DNA of 35,716 nucleotides from Streptococcus suis (GCF_002960625.1 NZ_POJH01000020.1:1-35716); one strand, 5' to 3'; positions 9,586 through 17,806 are shown, counted from the stretch's first letter. Numbers and translations: made by a program. Notes: generated by a model from the letters alone, not told the origin.

Positions 9586-9595
9586 GGTTCCTTTT
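9535..9595 (+). terminator. Terminator overlapping the end of the DUF2500 gene
   Basis: GGAACCCTA (9535-9543) pairs perfectly with TAGGGTTCC (9583-9591), followed by TTTT. A nested hairpin CCGATT/AATCGG lies inside. Most of the structure is coding sequence, so ribosomes reaching the stop codon would disturb it. Confidence 0.5.
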
Positions 9596-9703
9596 CTGTT
9601 TGAAATCCACAAAATAGTGTATAATAGCAGGAGTTTATCAGTCAAAAATCTTGGTCGATCAAACCAGTCAGGCTGATAGAAATACCCTTGGAGAAAGTTG
9701 AAC

Positions 9704-10249
9704 ATGTCACTAGAAAAACGTATTGAAGAAATGTATAAGGACCACGAGGTCAAGCCCTATATCTCCCCAGAACGCGACCTAGCGACCTGGCTCTTAGAAG
9801 CCAAGCCAGTGCCCAAACGCAATATGGTTCGTCTGGAAGAAGGCATTTTGCCAGGTGATATTATTTTGCTATGGCGGATTAGCCTAGGTTCTTTTGAAAC
9901 GACGACGCCCTACTCCAAGTACTTTGAGTACATGTATGGTATCAACGGTCCTGCTCACATGGAGCAGTTGATCGTAGACGGTTATGCCTATGTGGAATCA
10001 GCCTTTGATTCCCTAGACCATATCACCTCGACTGCTAAGAAAAATATCCTCAAAGCAGAAGGAGTGACAGGTCTGTCCAAGATGAAGGCAGCAGACCTGG
10101 ACACTGCCCTCAAGGACAACTTGACAGAAGAAAAACTGGCACCTTACTTTACCGTCCGAGGTTATGCCCTGACGGAAAAAGGCAGAGCAGCTCTCGAGAA
10201 TCACCCAGAAGTACTTGCAAAACACCCAATGAAGAAGATGTACAAATAA
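9704..10249 (+). CDS. Hypothetical protein with SAP-like C-terminus
   Basis: A 181-residue soluble protein whose function I do not recognise. It begins MSLEKRIEEMYKDHEVKPYI; the C-terminal third (LSKMKAADLDTALKDNLTEE...YALTEKGRAALENHPEVLAKH) resembles the helix-extended-helix SAP-like domain with a trailing L-T-x-K-G-x-x-x-L...H segment seen in small Firmicute proteins. I choose ATG 9704 because GGAGA at 9690-9694 is nine bases away; the in-frame TTG at 9698 is too close. A leader of about 80 bases precedes it, with an arm pair TATCAG/CTGATA. A strong terminator follows. Confidence 0.65.
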   Translation: MSLEKRIEEMYKDHEVKPYISPERDLATWLLEAKPVPKRNMVRLEEGILPGDIILLWRISLGSFETTTPYSKYFEYMYGINGPAHMEQLIVDGYAYVESAFDSLDHITSTAKKNILKAEGVTGLSKMKAADLDTALKDNLTEEKLAPYFTVRGYALTEKGRAALENHPEVLAKHPMKKMYK

Positions 10250-10271
10250 AATAGAAAAGATTTTTGAACGG

Positions 10272-10312
10272 CACCCAAAAGTTAGAAAAATTCTAGCTTT
10301 TTGGGTGTTTTT
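10272..10312 (+). terminator. Rho-independent terminator
   Basis: CACCCAAAA (10272-10280) pairs with TTTTGGGTG (10299-10307), continued inward by TAGAA/TTCTA, then a T-tract. It ends the 9704 gene. Confidence 0.88.
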
Positions 10313-10335
10313 ATTTGCTAATAAGTTTATTTCCC

Positions 10336-10389
10336 TTGACAGAAAACGCTATCAATGATATTCTAGTATAAATTATTGAAACGTTTCAA
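10336..10389 (+). promoter_or_regulatory. Promoter and palindromic operator of the LacI-type gene
   Basis: A consensus -35 TTGACA (10336-10341), 17-base spacer and -10 TATTCT (10359-10364) are followed by the perfect 14-base palindrome TTGAAACGTTTCAA at 10376-10389. The palindrome lies just past the expected start point. Its central CG and symmetry are typical of LacI/GalR-family operators, so autorepression is likely. Confidence 0.75.
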
Positions 10390-10405
10390 AAGAAAGGGGT
10401 AAACC

Positions 10406-11392
10406 ATGGAAGAGCAAAAATCAATCACCATGAAAGACGTTGCGCGGGTTGCTGGTGTAAGCGTTGGGACTGTATCAAGAGTTATCAACAATGAGCCAGG
10501 TATTAAGGAAAGCACGCTTGAAAAAGTCAATACTGCCATTAAGGAATTGAATTACATTCCAGATGTTTATGCTCGTGGCATGAAGAAGAACAAAACCGAA
10601 ACCATCGCCTTGATTATTCCGACAGTTTGGCATCCTTTTTTTGGAGAATTTGCCTATCATGTCGAAGTGGAACTGAGTAAGAAAAATTACAAGTTGCTCC
10701 TTTGCAATATTTCTGGTCCAAAAAGGGAACTGGATTATCTGACTATGCTGCAACAAAATAAGGTGGACGGTATTATCGCCATCATCTATAGCCCGATTGA
10801 CGATTATCTATCGTCCAATATCCCCTTTGTCAGTATCGACCGCACCTATGAAAATAAGGCCATTGCCTGTGTCAGCTCGGACAACCAAGCTGGTGCGGAG
10901 TTGGCAGCTAATACCTTGATAGCAAAAGGAGGTAGCCATTTTGCCTTTATTGGTGGGCACAATAAAACCATCAACGAAACCAAGAAGCGCAGAATCTATT
11001 TTGAAAAACGGATAGTAGAAGCTGGTTTTTCTTGTCAAGTCTTGGATTTGGAAGAACCCTATGATGATTTTGTCGGTGCAGTCGAGAAATTTTTGATTGC
11101 CAACCCGCAAATTGATGCCATTTTTACCATCAATGATTTCGTAGCCTTAGACACCTTAGCAATATTGGAAAAACTGGGACGACGGGTTCCAGAAGATGTG
11201 CAGGTCATTGGCTATGACGGTATTCAGTTGGCGGGCGAACGTTCCTTAGAACTTTCGACTATTCGTCAACCTTTAGAGGCTATGGCCCAAGAAGCAGTTG
11301 CCTGTTTGATTGATATCATTGATAAAAAAGGACAACCACAACAAATCACCTTGCCGATTTCCTATGTTGAAGGAAAAACGACAAAAAATTGA
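10406..11392 (+). CDS. LacI/GalR-family transcriptional regulator
   Basis: A 328-residue regulator. The N-terminal helix-turn-helix is classical: ITMKDVARVAGVSVGTVSRV (residues 7-26) with hinge motif YIPDVYARGMK. The rest is a periplasmic-binding-protein-like effector domain, including SSDNQAGAELA, FTINDFVALDTL, VQVIGYDGIQLA and STIRQPLEAMA. The effector, probably a sugar or sugar phosphate, is not readable, and no sugar genes lie next to it: a SAP-like gene is upstream and ftsK downstream. GAAAGGGG precedes the ATG. The perfect TTGAAACGTTTCAA site in its own promoter suggests autoregulation; other targets must lie elsewhere. Confidence 0.92.
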   Translation: MEEQKSITMKDVARVAGVSVGTVSRVINNEPGIKESTLEKVNTAIKELNYIPDVYARGMKKNKTETIALIIPTVWHPFFGEFAYHVEVELSKKNYKLLLCNISGPKRELDYLTMLQQNKVDGIIAIIYSPIDDYLSSNIPFVSIDRTYENKAIACVSSDNQAGAELAANTLIAKGGSHFAFIGGHNKTINETKKRRIYFEKRIVEAGFSCQVLDLEEPYDDFVGAVEKFLIANPQIDAIFTINDFVALDTLAILEKLGRRVPEDVQVIGYDGIQLAGERSLELSTIRQPLEAMAQEAVACLIDIIDKKGQPQQITLPISYVEGKTTKN

Positions 11393-11488
11393 AAATAGTG
11401 GTTTGACCTCAACCTTCTATGTAGAAGGGCAGACCTGTCTGAACACTTTATAATATTTGCTCCCTAAATTATTTTTTACTCCAAGAAG

Positions 11489-11513
11489 AGTCCTGTGAAC
11501 GCAGGGCTTTTTC
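11489..11513 (+). terminator. Probable terminator
   Basis: AGTCCTG (11489-11495) pairs with CAGGGCT (11502-11508), one G-T pair included, followed by a T-rich run. It lies between the LacI-type gene and ftsK. Confidence 0.55.
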
Positions 11514-11573
11514 TGATATGAAAAATATTCTCAATTATGATAAAATAAAGAGATTGAGAAAGTTGAGGATTTT

Positions 11574-13919
11574 ATGGCAAAAACTAGTAAAAAAGGAAAG
11601 GTGACCCGCAGGCCGACCAAGACAGAACAGGCCCAGCAAGATAAGGTAAAAAATGTCACATTACGAGTGGCTGGTATACTTTTTGTCCTCTTCGCTGCTA
11701 TTCGTTTGGGAGCATTTGGGGTAACGAGTTATAATTTACTGCGCTTACTGTTTGGAAGTGTGACCTACCTAGTCTTGGTAGGTGCCCTTATTTTCCTCTT
11801 TGCGCCGGCACGTATTCGCAGTCGCAAGGGGACTAGATCGGGGTTCTGTTTCCTTCTTATCGGCCTATTGATTGAATTTCAGGCTTATTTGGATCTAGGT
11901 TATAAAGGAAGTGACTTATTCAACCAGACCTTCAAACTTATCTTGAGCGATTTATCTAAGTTTCAGGTGACCAACTTTGTTGGAGGTGGCTTGCTGGGCA
12001 GTATCTTTTATTGGCCGGTGTCCGTCCTCTTTTCCAATGCAGGTGCCTTCTTCATCGGATTCTTGGTCCTGGCCTTTGGGATTTTTAAGTTAGGTCCATG
12101 GTCTGTCTATGATGTGGCGGATGGCTTAGCTATAGCTAAGGATAAGTTGGCTGAGGGACAGGAAAAACGGGCAGAGCTTCGTGAGATTAAGCGGGCTGAA
12201 CGAGAAGAAAAACGTCAGTTAGAATTGGCTCGCCTTGAGGAAGAACGACTTCAATTAGAGGAAATGGAAAACACTCAGACCATTGAGTTAGATGATAGAC
12301 GGATTGACTTGGAAACTGGTGAAATCTTGGAAGAACAAACTCACCAAGTTCCTATTATCTCTGGCTATGACCATCAGGTAGAAGATGAATTTCCGGTTAT
12401 GCTGGTGGAGGATGAGGAAGAAATTTCCCCTCAGAGTCAGCCTATTGCTGAAGATGATGGTCAAGATATTCAGATTGATTTCAAGCCTAAGAAGAATTTG
12501 GTTTACAAACTGCCGTCCATTGACCTATTTGCACCTGTCAAGTCTAAAGGACAAGGAAATGAGAAAAAGATTGTTCGTCAAAATATCAAGGTATTAGAAG
12601 ATACTTTTGCGAGCTTTGGCATAAAGGTAGTGGTCGAGCGTGCAGAGATCGGTCCATCCGTAACTCGTTATGAATTAAAACCGGCTGTCGGTGTGCGGGT
12701 CAATCGGATTTCCAATCTGGCAGATGACTTGGCTTTGGCATTGGCTGCTAAGGATGTCCGGATTGAAGCACCCATTCCTGGTAAATCCTTGGTTGGTATC
12801 GAAGTGCCAAACTCAGAAGTGGCCATGGTTCCTTTCCGAGAACTTTGGGAACAATCCAAGACGGATGCTAGCAAGCTATTAGAAATTCCACTTGGTAAGG
12901 CAGTCAATGGCTCGGTTCGTTCTTTTGATTTGACCAAAATGCCCCATCTCTTGGTCGCTGGTTCAACTGGTTCAGGGAAATCCGTTGCAGTTAATGGTAT
13001 TATCTCTTCTATTTTGATGAAGGCAGGACCTGACCAGGTCAAATTTATGATGATTGATCCCAAGATGGTTGAATTGTCCGTCTATAACGATATTCCCCAT
13101 TTGCTTATTCCAGTAGTGACCAATCCGCGCAAGGCAGCTCGAGCCCTGCAAAAAGTCGTGGACGAAATGGAAAAACGCTACGAGCTCTTTAGTCATATCG
13201 GTGTGCGCAATTTGGAAGGCTACAATGCTAAGGTAGAAGAGTTTAACAGTCGTTCAGAAGAAAAACAAATTCCACTTCCCCTCATAGTCGTTATTGTCGA
13301 TGAGTTGGCAGACCTGATGATGGTGGCCAGCAAGGAAGTGGAAGATGCCATTATTCGTTTGGGGCAAAAGGCGCGTGCAGCAGGTATTCACATGATTTTG
13401 GCCACCCAACGTCCGTCTGTTGATGTTATCTCTGGTTTGATTAAGGCCAATGTGCCATCTCGTGTCGCCTTTGCGGTCGCTTCTGGAACGGATTCGCGGA
13501 CCATCTTGGGAGAAAATGGAGCAGAGAAATTGCTAGGTCGTGGAGATATGCTCTTCCATCCCATTGGAGAGTCTGCACCCGTTCGATTACAAGGTTCCTT
13601 TATTTCCGATGACGATGTTGAGCGAATTGTTAACTTTGTCAAGGAACAAGCAGAAGCAGAATATGACGAAACATTTGATCCTGGTGAAGTGGCAGAGGGT
13701 GAGGGCGAGGCTGGCTTTGGTGATGAGGGTGGGGATCCACTCTTCAATGAAGCGCGTGCTTTGGTAGTGGAAACACAGAAAGCTAGTGCCTCTATGATCC
13801 AACGTCGCTTGTCTGTCGGCTTTAACCGAGCAACTAGACTGATGGAAGAATTGGAAGCAGCAGGGGTTATTGGTCCAGCAGAGGGCACAAAACCTAGAAA
13901 GGTATTGGAAACACAGTAA
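11574..13919 (+). CDS. ftsK: DNA translocase FtsK
   Basis: FtsK/SpoIIIE-type hexameric motor that pumps chromosome ends through the closing septum. The 781-residue protein has several N-terminal membrane helices (about residues 27-170), a charged Glu/Arg-rich coiled-coil-like linker (190-310), then the motor: Walker [16 protein letters not shown] around residue 462, Walker [12 protein letters not shown], and the [12 protein letters not shown] segment. The last 65 residues form the winged-helix gamma domain that reads KOPS-like sites, with [14 protein letters not shown]. An extended -10 (TGATAAAAT, 11538-11546) and a GAGG site precede the ATG. The stop codon TAA overlaps the next ATG by one base. 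Confidence 0.96.
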   Translation: MAKTSKKGKVTRRPTKTEQAQQDKVKNVTLRVAGILFVLFAAIRLGAFGVTSYNLLRLLFGSVTYLVLVGALIFLFAPARIRSRKGTRSGFCFLLIGLLIEFQAYLDLGYKGSDLFNQTFKLILSDLSKFQVTNFVGGGLLGSIFYWPVSVLFSNAGAFFIGFLVLAFGIFKLGPWSVYDVADGLAIAKDKLAEGQEKRAELREIKRAEREEKRQLELARLEEERLQLEEMENTQTIELDDRRIDLETGEILEEQTHQVPIISGYDHQVEDEFPVMLVEDEEEISPQSQPIAEDDGQDIQIDFKPKKNLVYKLPSIDLFAPVKSKGQGNEKKIVRQNIKVLEDTFASFGIKVVVERAEIGPSVTRYELKPAVGVRVNRISNLADDLALALAAKDVRIEAPIPGKSLVGIEVPNSEVAMVPFRELWEQSKTDASKLLEIPLGKAVNGSVRSFDLTKMPHLLVAGSTGSGKSVAVNGIISSILMKAGPDQVKFMMIDPKMVELSVYNDIPHLLIPVVTNPRKAARALQKVVDEMEKRYELFSHIGVRNLEGYNAKVEEFNSRSEEKQIPLPLIVVIVDELADLMMVASKEVEDAIIRLGQKARAAGIHMILATQRPSVDVISGLIKANVPSRVAFAVASGTDSRTILGENGAEKLLGRGDMLFHPIGESAPVRLQGSFISDDDVERIVNFVKEQAEAEYDETFDPGEVAEGEGEAGFGDEGGDPLFNEARALVVETQKASASMIQRRLSVGFNRATRLMEELEAAGVIGPAEGTKPRKVLETQ

Positions 13920-14305
13920 TGAAGTTTGATGCAGTCCACCATATTGCCATCATCGGCAGCCATTATGAACGAACACGAGAGTTCTATGTTGAAAAATTAG
14001 GCTTTGAGCAGTTGGATGAACACATCCGTCCAGAAAAAAATGACATTCTCTTCAATGTCAAAAAAGGAAATATGGTCTTGGAAATTTTTATCAAGCCGGA
14101 TGCGCCTCTTCGCCCAGCCATGCCTCATCCAGAACACACTGGGCTTCGCCATCTAGCATTTAAAGTGGCAGATGTGGAAGCTTGTCTGAAAGAATTTGAC
14201 CGTTTGGGCATTCGACACGAAGCCCTTCGCACAGATGATTTCGATGGGAAGAAGATGGCCTTCTTCTTTGATCCAGATGGTCTGCCATTAGAAATTCATG
14301 AATAA
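13919..14305 (+). CDS. VOC/glyoxalase-family protein (YaeR/SMU1112c-like)
   Basis: A 128-residue vicinal-oxygen-chelate protein made of two beta-alpha-beta-beta-beta units. Likely metal ligands are His8 or His9 in VHHIAIIGS, Glu in MVLEIFI (about 60), His in LRHLAFKV and Glu in LPLEIHE at the C-terminus, the H-E-H-E arrangement of glyoxalase I relatives. The HHIAIIGSHYERTREFY start matches the YaeR/SMU1112c subgroup, whose substrate is unclear, so methylglyoxal detoxification is possible but not established. Its start overlaps the ftsK stop by one base. Its terminator has been split by the IS element. Confidence 0.88.
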   Translation: MKFDAVHHIAIIGSHYERTREFYVEKLGFEQLDEHIRPEKNDILFNVKKGNMVLEIFIKPDAPLRPAMPHPEHTGLRHLAFKVADVEACLKEFDRLGIRHEALRTDDFDGKKMAFFFDPDGLPLEIHE

Positions 14306-14308
14306 AAT

Positions 14309-14326
14309 AAGCCCCTTGTAACAGCT
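14309..14326. terminator. Left half of a terminator split by an IS
   Basis: AAGCCCCTTGTA (14309-14320) is complementary over 12 pairs (one G-T) to TACAGGGGGCTT at 16017-16028. Joining the flanks with one GCT copy restores a stem with loop ACAGCTAGC and a T-rich end. Confidence 0.8.
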
Positions 14327-14398
14327 TGATATACTCCCCTTATAGTGGACAGTGAAAAACCAAAAATTTTCACTAGAAACTATAAAGGGAGTTTTATT

Positions 14399-15085
14399 AT
14401 GTCCAAAAGAAGTCCAAAGTCTGTCTCTGAGAAACTAGAAATTGTTTTACTCCACTTGGAAGCTGGGAAATCACTTAGCTGGTTAGCTAGGCACCATGGT
14501 GTGTTTAAAGACACCCTGTCGAACTGGGTTCGGAAGTACAAAGAAACTGGTATTGAGGGGCTAGAGGAAAGCCGTCGCTGGATGAAGTATAGTAAGGAAC
14601 TAAAGGAACAAGCTGTTTCCGACTATCTTGATGGTTTGGGAAGTCTCAAAGATCTGACCAAAAAATATGGAATTTCTGACCCTCGTGTTCTCAGATCATG
14701 GATAAAAAGTTATACTAGTGGTAAAGAATTGAAAGCTACTAGTAGAGGAATGAGTCGCATGAAACAAGGACGCAAGACAACATTTGACGAACGGGTTGAG
14801 ATTGTCAATTTTACCCTTGCCCACGAGAAAGATTACCAAGGGGCTGTTGAGAAGTATGGGGTTTCCTACCAACAGGTCTATTCGTGGGTCAGAAAGTTTG
14901 AGAAGGACGGTTCTAACGGCCTCCTCGACCGTCGTGGAAAAGGTTTGGAAAGCAAGCCTAATCTGACTTCGGAAGAAGAGTTACGTCTAAAAATCAAGCA
15001 ACAGGAAGAACGGATTAAGTATCTTGAAATGGAGAACGGCCTGCTAAAAAAGTTAGAAGAAATCAAGCGACGAAACCAATGGTAA
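14399..15085 (+). CDS. IS3-family transposase OrfA
   Basis: A 228-residue DNA-binding subunit. It contains repeated helix-turn-helix units: a first near residues 10-55 (LSWLARHHGVFKDTLSNWVR), a second around 60-105 (DLTKKYGISDPRVLRSWIK) and a third around 140-170 (AVEKYGVSYQQVYSWVRKF), then a C-terminal coiled coil with a Leu/Glu heptad pattern (LRLKIKQQEERIKYLEMENG). The start at 14399 follows AAAGGGAG; the open frame extends upstream into the terminal repeat, but that is not translated from a plausible start. A slippery AAAAAAG at 15046-15052 can shift ribosomes into orfB. Confidence 0.9.
   Translation: MSKRSPKSVSEKLEIVLLHLEAGKSLSWLARHHGVFKDTLSNWVRKYKETGIEGLEESRRWMKYSKELKEQAVSDYLDGLGSLKDLTKKYGISDPRVLRSWIKSYTSGKELKATSRGMSRMKQGRKTTFDERVEIVNFTLAHEKDYQGAVEKYGVSYQQVYSWVRKFEKDGSNGLLDRRGKGLESKPNLTSEEELRLKIKQQEERIKYLEMENGLLKKLEEIKRRNQW
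15046..15052 (+). promoter_or_regulatory. Programmed -1 frameshift site
   Basis: The heptamer A AAA AAG is in the correct register of orfA (codons AAA AAG at 15047-15052). A -1 slip continues without a stop into the orfB frame, giving the OrfAB fusion used by IS3-family elements. Confidence 0.75.
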
Positions 15086-15969
15086 GACTAGGTCGCCACC
15101 TGGAATCCTTCCAAGCGATTAAAGAATATGCGGATGAACAGGAAGAGGCTTCTATCAGCCACTTGTGCCGTATTCTAAAGGTATCTCGCTCAGGCTACTA
15201 TAAGTGGTTACAACATCAGGAAACAGCTTCTGAACAGGAAAATTTAGGATTGATGAATGTCATCAAGGACCTTCATAGCCAACATAATGGTATTCTTGGT
15301 TATCGTCGTATGACGCTATTTGTCAATCGCAAGCTTGGAACAAGCTACAACAAGAAACGGATTCGACGATTGATGCACATTTTAGGCATTCGTTCCATTA
15401 TCAGAAGAGCTAAGGGCTACTGTACCAAGACCAGCTTTGTCAATGTAGAAGACAACATTCTCAATCGTGATTTTACAGCTACTGCCCCCAACCAGAAATG
15501 GTGTACAGATGTGACTTTCTTGAAGTACGGTCTCAGTTGTAAGGCCTATTTGAGTGCTATTAAGGACCTCTACGACGGCTCAATTGTCGCTTATGTGGTC
15601 GGTCAGTTGAATGATAATGAATTGGTATTAGAAACACTTCGTAAAGCCCGAAAAGTTAATACTGAAGCGACACCATTGATTCACAGCGACCGAGGTTCAC
15701 AATATACTTCGAAAGATTATTACCGTTTAACGACCAAGTATCAGATGACCCGCTCCATGTCTCGTGTTGGTAAGTGTATTGATAACGCACCAATTGAGAG
15801 CTTCTTTGGGCACTTTAAGACGGAGTGCTATGATTTGAAGAAGTATAAGACTTTTGAGGAGCTGGTGTCAGATATTGATGCCTACATCTATTTTTATAAT
15901 CATCAACGATTTCAAGAACGCAACAACGGCCTTGCCCCTCTTGAAATGAGGAACAAGGCCGTCGCCTAA
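15079..15969 (+). CDS. IS3-family transposase OrfB (DDE integrase)
   Basis: A 296-residue catalytic subunit with the rve integrase fold. An N-terminal HTH_21-type region (SISHLCRILKVSRSGYYKWL, HNGILGYRRMT) precedes the DDE triad: Asp in KWCTDVTFLKYG, Asp in LIHSDRGSQYTS and Glu in NAPIESFFGHFKTE, spaced as in the IS150 group. The C-terminal YNHQRFQERNNGLAPLEMR is typical. The frame overlaps orfA by 7 bases in the -1 phase. An inverted repeat ACGGCCTTG/CAAGGCCGT lies at the 3' end of the gene (15926-15934, 15954-15962). Confidence 0.95.
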   Translation: MVRLGRHLESFQAIKEYADEQEEASISHLCRILKVSRSGYYKWLQHQETASEQENLGLMNVIKDLHSQHNGILGYRRMTLFVNRKLGTSYNKKRIRRLMHILGIRSIIRRAKGYCTKTSFVNVEDNILNRDFTATAPNQKWCTDVTFLKYGLSCKAYLSAIKDLYDGSIVAYVVGQLNDNELVLETLRKARKVNTEATPLIHSDRGSQYTSKDYYRLTTKYQMTRSMSRVGKCIDNAPIESFFGHFKTECYDLKKYKTFEELVSDIDAYIYFYNHQRFQERNNGLAPLEMRNKAVA

Positions 15970-16010
15970 TCTTTTATTATTTCATTGTCCACTTGACAGG
16001 GAGCAGTTCA

Positions 16011-16030
16011 GCTAGCTACAGGGGGCTTTG
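16011..16030. terminator. Right half of the split terminator
   Basis: Begins with the duplicated GCT and contains TACAGGGGGCTT (16017-16028), the partner of 14309-14320, followed by T-rich sequence. It no longer can fold locally with its other arm, 1.7 kb away. Confidence 0.78.
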
Positions 16031-16032
16031 TT

Positions 16033-16401
16033 CTAGGATTTGAGTGTCAATACAGCAATGACCAAGGCCAAATACATAAAGAAGGTCAGGATAAAGCTAG
16101 CTCTCCAAAATACTTTGAAAAAACGCTTATAGGAGAATTCCTTTTTCTTAAAGAGAAAGAAGGCGCACAATCCCATGGATAGTAGGGAAAGGGCTAGGAG
16201 CAGGTGTGGGAGTAGACTGCTATAGTAAATCCTGTCCGAGATAAGATAAAATTCCAGACCATAAAGTGGAAAGGCAATATCAGCAAAGTTTCGCCCGTAT
16301 TTGTGTAGCTTAAAAAACTTGACGGCAATAATGGAAATTGCCAAGGTCAGAAAGATGAAAAGAACTGCAATGATTTTTATAAAGAGGATTGATTCAAACA
16401 T
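16033..16401 (-). CDS. DUF3397-like integral membrane protein
   Basis: A 122-residue protein with four hydrophobic segments: residues 3-25 (ILFIKIIAVLFIFLTLAISI), 40-57, 65-84 (LPHLLLALSLLSMGLCAFFL) and 98-119 (ASFILTFFMYLALVIAVL), separated by short basic loops such as FKKKEFSYKR. Size, topology and position beside rplK fit the DUF3397 family of Firmicutes, whose function is unknown. It is convergent with the ftsK-glyoxalase unit and lost the shared bidirectional terminator to the IS. The ribosome-binding site is poor (GAATGAAAG). Confidence 0.65.
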   Translation of the reverse strand: MFESILFIKIIAVLFIFLTLAISIIAVKFFKLHKYGRNFADIAFPLYGLEFYLISDRIYYSSLLPHLLLALSLLSMGLCAFFLFKKKEFSYKRFFKVFWRASFILTFFMYLALVIAVLTLKS

Positions 16402-16444
16402 ACTTTCATTCTATAAAAAATGTGAAGAAAAGTAAACATAAAGC

Positions 16445-16472
16445 TTGCATTTCTTTTAAAATCATGTATAAT
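16445..16472 (+). promoter_or_regulatory. Promoter of rplK-rplA
   Basis: TTGCAT (-35) and a perfect TATAAT (16467-16472) with a 16-base spacer, about 80 bases before rplK. Confidence 0.65.
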
Positions 16473-16497
16473 GAAAAGGTATGTGTAAAACACATAT

Positions 16498-16538
16498 TTG
16501 TGGGAGGTAAAAATCTGTAATTACCGCCAAAACCACAA
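16498..16538 (+). promoter_or_regulatory. Structured leader of rplK, candidate L1-binding site
   Basis: TTGTGG (16498-16503) pairs with CCACAA (16533-16538) and inner GGTAA (16506-16510) with TTACC (16521-16525). The 5' strand GTGGGAGGTAAAAATC closely matches the motif before rplA (17030-17045). L11-operon mRNAs are commonly repressed by ribosomal protein L1, so an autoregulatory site is likely. A short hairpin TATGTGT/ACACATA precedes it. Confidence 0.5.
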
Positions 16539-16554
16539 TAGGAGGATTTTTAAG

Positions 16555-16980
16555 ATGGCTAAGAAAGTCGAAAAACTTGTAAAACTTCAGATCCCTGCTG
16601 GTAAAGCTACTCCAGCTCCACCAGTCGGACCAGCACTTGGTCAAGCAGGTATCAACATCATGGGATTCACTAAGGAATTTAACGCTCGTACAGCTGACCA
16701 AGCTGGTATGATCATTCCAGTTGTAATCTCTGTATATGAAGATAAATCATTTGATTTCATCTGTAAGACACCACCAGCTGCTGTTCTTTTGAAAAAAGCT
16801 GCAGGTGTTGAAAAAGGTTCAGGTACACCTAACAAAACGAAAGTTGCTTCAGTAACTCGTGCACAAGTACAAGAAATTGCTGAAACAAAAATGCCAGATT
16901 TGAACGCTGCTAGCTTGGAAGCTGCAATGCGTATGATCGAAGGTACTGCTCGTTCTATGGGCTTCACTGTTACTGACTAA
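16555..16980 (+). CDS. rplK: 50S ribosomal protein L11
   Basis: L11, 141 residues, sits at the GTPase-associated centre of the large subunit. The start [20 protein letters not shown], the proline-rich [18 protein letters not shown] and the C-terminal RNA-binding domain ending [12 protein letters not shown] are typical. The ATG at 16555 has an AGGAGG site ten bases upstream; the upstream in-frame extension from 16498 is the structured leader, not protein. rplA follows after 94 bases, with a second RNA motif in the gap. Confidence 0.98.
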   Translation: MAKKVEKLVKLQIPAGKATPAPPVGPALGQAGINIMGFTKEFNARTADQAGMIIPVVISVYEDKSFDFICKTPPAAVLLKKAAGVEKGSGTPNKTKVASVTRAQVQEIAETKMPDLNAASLEAAMRMIEGTARSMGFTVTD

Positions 16981-17024
16981 TTAGTAGCAAACCCAAGACC
17001 CGCATATCCTCATCGCTTCGATAG

Positions 17025-17060
17025 GTGACGTGGGAGATGAAAATCGATATGACCACATTA
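17025..17060 (+). promoter_or_regulatory. Candidate L1-binding site before rplA
   Basis: GTGG (17030-17033) pairs with CCAC (17053-17056), extended by GTGA/TTAC outside, and encloses GAT-GAAA-ATC, a GNRA-capped stem. GTGGGAGATGAAAATC resembles the leader of rplK. The AAGGAG of rplA lies just after the structure, so L1 binding could block ribosome entry. Confidence 0.5.
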
Positions 17061-17074
17061 CAAGGAGAATAAAA

Positions 17075-17764
17075 ATGGCTAAAAAAAGCAAAAACTTACG
17101 TGCTGCTCTTGAGAAAATCGACAGCACAAAACTTTACAGCGTAGAAGAAGCTGTTGCACTTGCAAAAGAAACTAACTTCGCTAAATTTGATGCGTCAGTT
17201 GAAGTTGCTTACAACTTGAACATCGACGTTCGTAAAGCAGACCAACAAATCCGTGGTGCAATGGTATTGCCAAACGGTACTGGTAAAACTGCTCGCGTTC
17301 TTGTTTTCGCGCGTGGTGCTAAAGCAGAAGAAGCAAAGGCTGCTGGTGCAGACTTTGTTGGTGAAGATGATTTGGTTGCTAAAATCAACGGTGGTTGGTT
17401 GGACTTCGACGTTGTTATCGCAACTCCAGATATGATGGCAGTTGTTGGACGTCTTGGTCGTGTACTTGGTCCACGTAACTTGATGCCAAACCCTAAAACT
17501 GGTACAGTAACAATGGATGTTGCTAAAGCAGTTGAAGAGTCTAAAGGTGGTAAAATCACTTACCGTGCTGACAAAGCAGGTATCGTACAAGCTCTTATCG
17601 GTAAAGTATCATTTGACGCTGACAAACTTGTTGAAAACTTCAAAGCTTTCAACGAAGTAATGGTTAAAGCAAAACCAGCTACAGCTAAAGGTACTTACAT
17701 GACTTCAGTTTCAATCACAACAACACAAGGTGTCGGTATCAAGGTTGATCCAAACTCACTTTAA
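17075..17764 (+). CDS. rplA: 50S ribosomal protein L1
   Basis: L1, 229 residues, binds 23S rRNA at the stalk near the E-site and usually represses its own mRNA. Typical segments are [12 protein letters not shown] near the N-terminus, the [20 protein letters not shown] and [15 protein letters not shown] motifs, and the C-terminal [20 protein letters not shown]. The ATG at 17075 is 9 bases after AAGGAG and gives the standard length; the open frame extends upstream to 17030 over the RNA motif. A strong terminator closes the two-gene operon. Confidence 0.98.
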   Translation: MAKKSKNLRAALEKIDSTKLYSVEEAVALAKETNFAKFDASVEVAYNLNIDVRKADQQIRGAMVLPNGTGKTARVLVFARGAKAEEAKAAGADFVGEDDLVAKINGGWLDFDVVIATPDMMAVVGRLGRVLGPRNLMPNPKTGTVTMDVAKAVEESKGGKITYRADKAGIVQALIGKVSFDADKLVENFKAFNEVMVKAKPATAKGTYMTSVSITTTQGVGIKVDPNSL

Positions 17765-17771
17765 TCAATAG

Positions 17772-17799
17772 AAAGATTGTCTTCGGGCAATCTTTTTTT
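17772..17799 (+). terminator. Terminator of rplK-rplA
   Basis: AAAGATTGTC and GGCAATCTTT form a 10-bp stem with a TTCG tetraloop and seven T. Confidence 0.92.
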
Positions 17800-17806
17800 G
17801 GCTATC

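Larger units (their letters stand above)
14327..16010 (+). mobile_element. Complete IS3-family insertion sequence
   Basis: An element of 1684 bp with orfA and orfB. The ends are imperfect inverted repeats: the left begins TGATATACTCCCC and the right, read inward, TGAACTGCTCCCT; 19 of the first 27 positions match, including CTCCC and AGTGGACA. The flanks carry a 3-bp direct repeat GCT (14324-14326 and 16011-16013), as expected for IS3 transposition. Both frames are open, so the element may be active. Insertion is in the loop of a terminator between convergent genes. Confidence 0.9.

Noticed and set aside
9628..9690. Riboswitch in the leader of the 9704 gene
   Set aside because: Only a 6-base arm pair (TATCAG/CTGATA) and no known aptamer pattern.
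13388..13963. 191-codon reverse frame inside ftsK
   Set aside because: Ser/Pro-rich shadow of the FtsK motor and gamma domains; the forward frame has all FtsK motifs.
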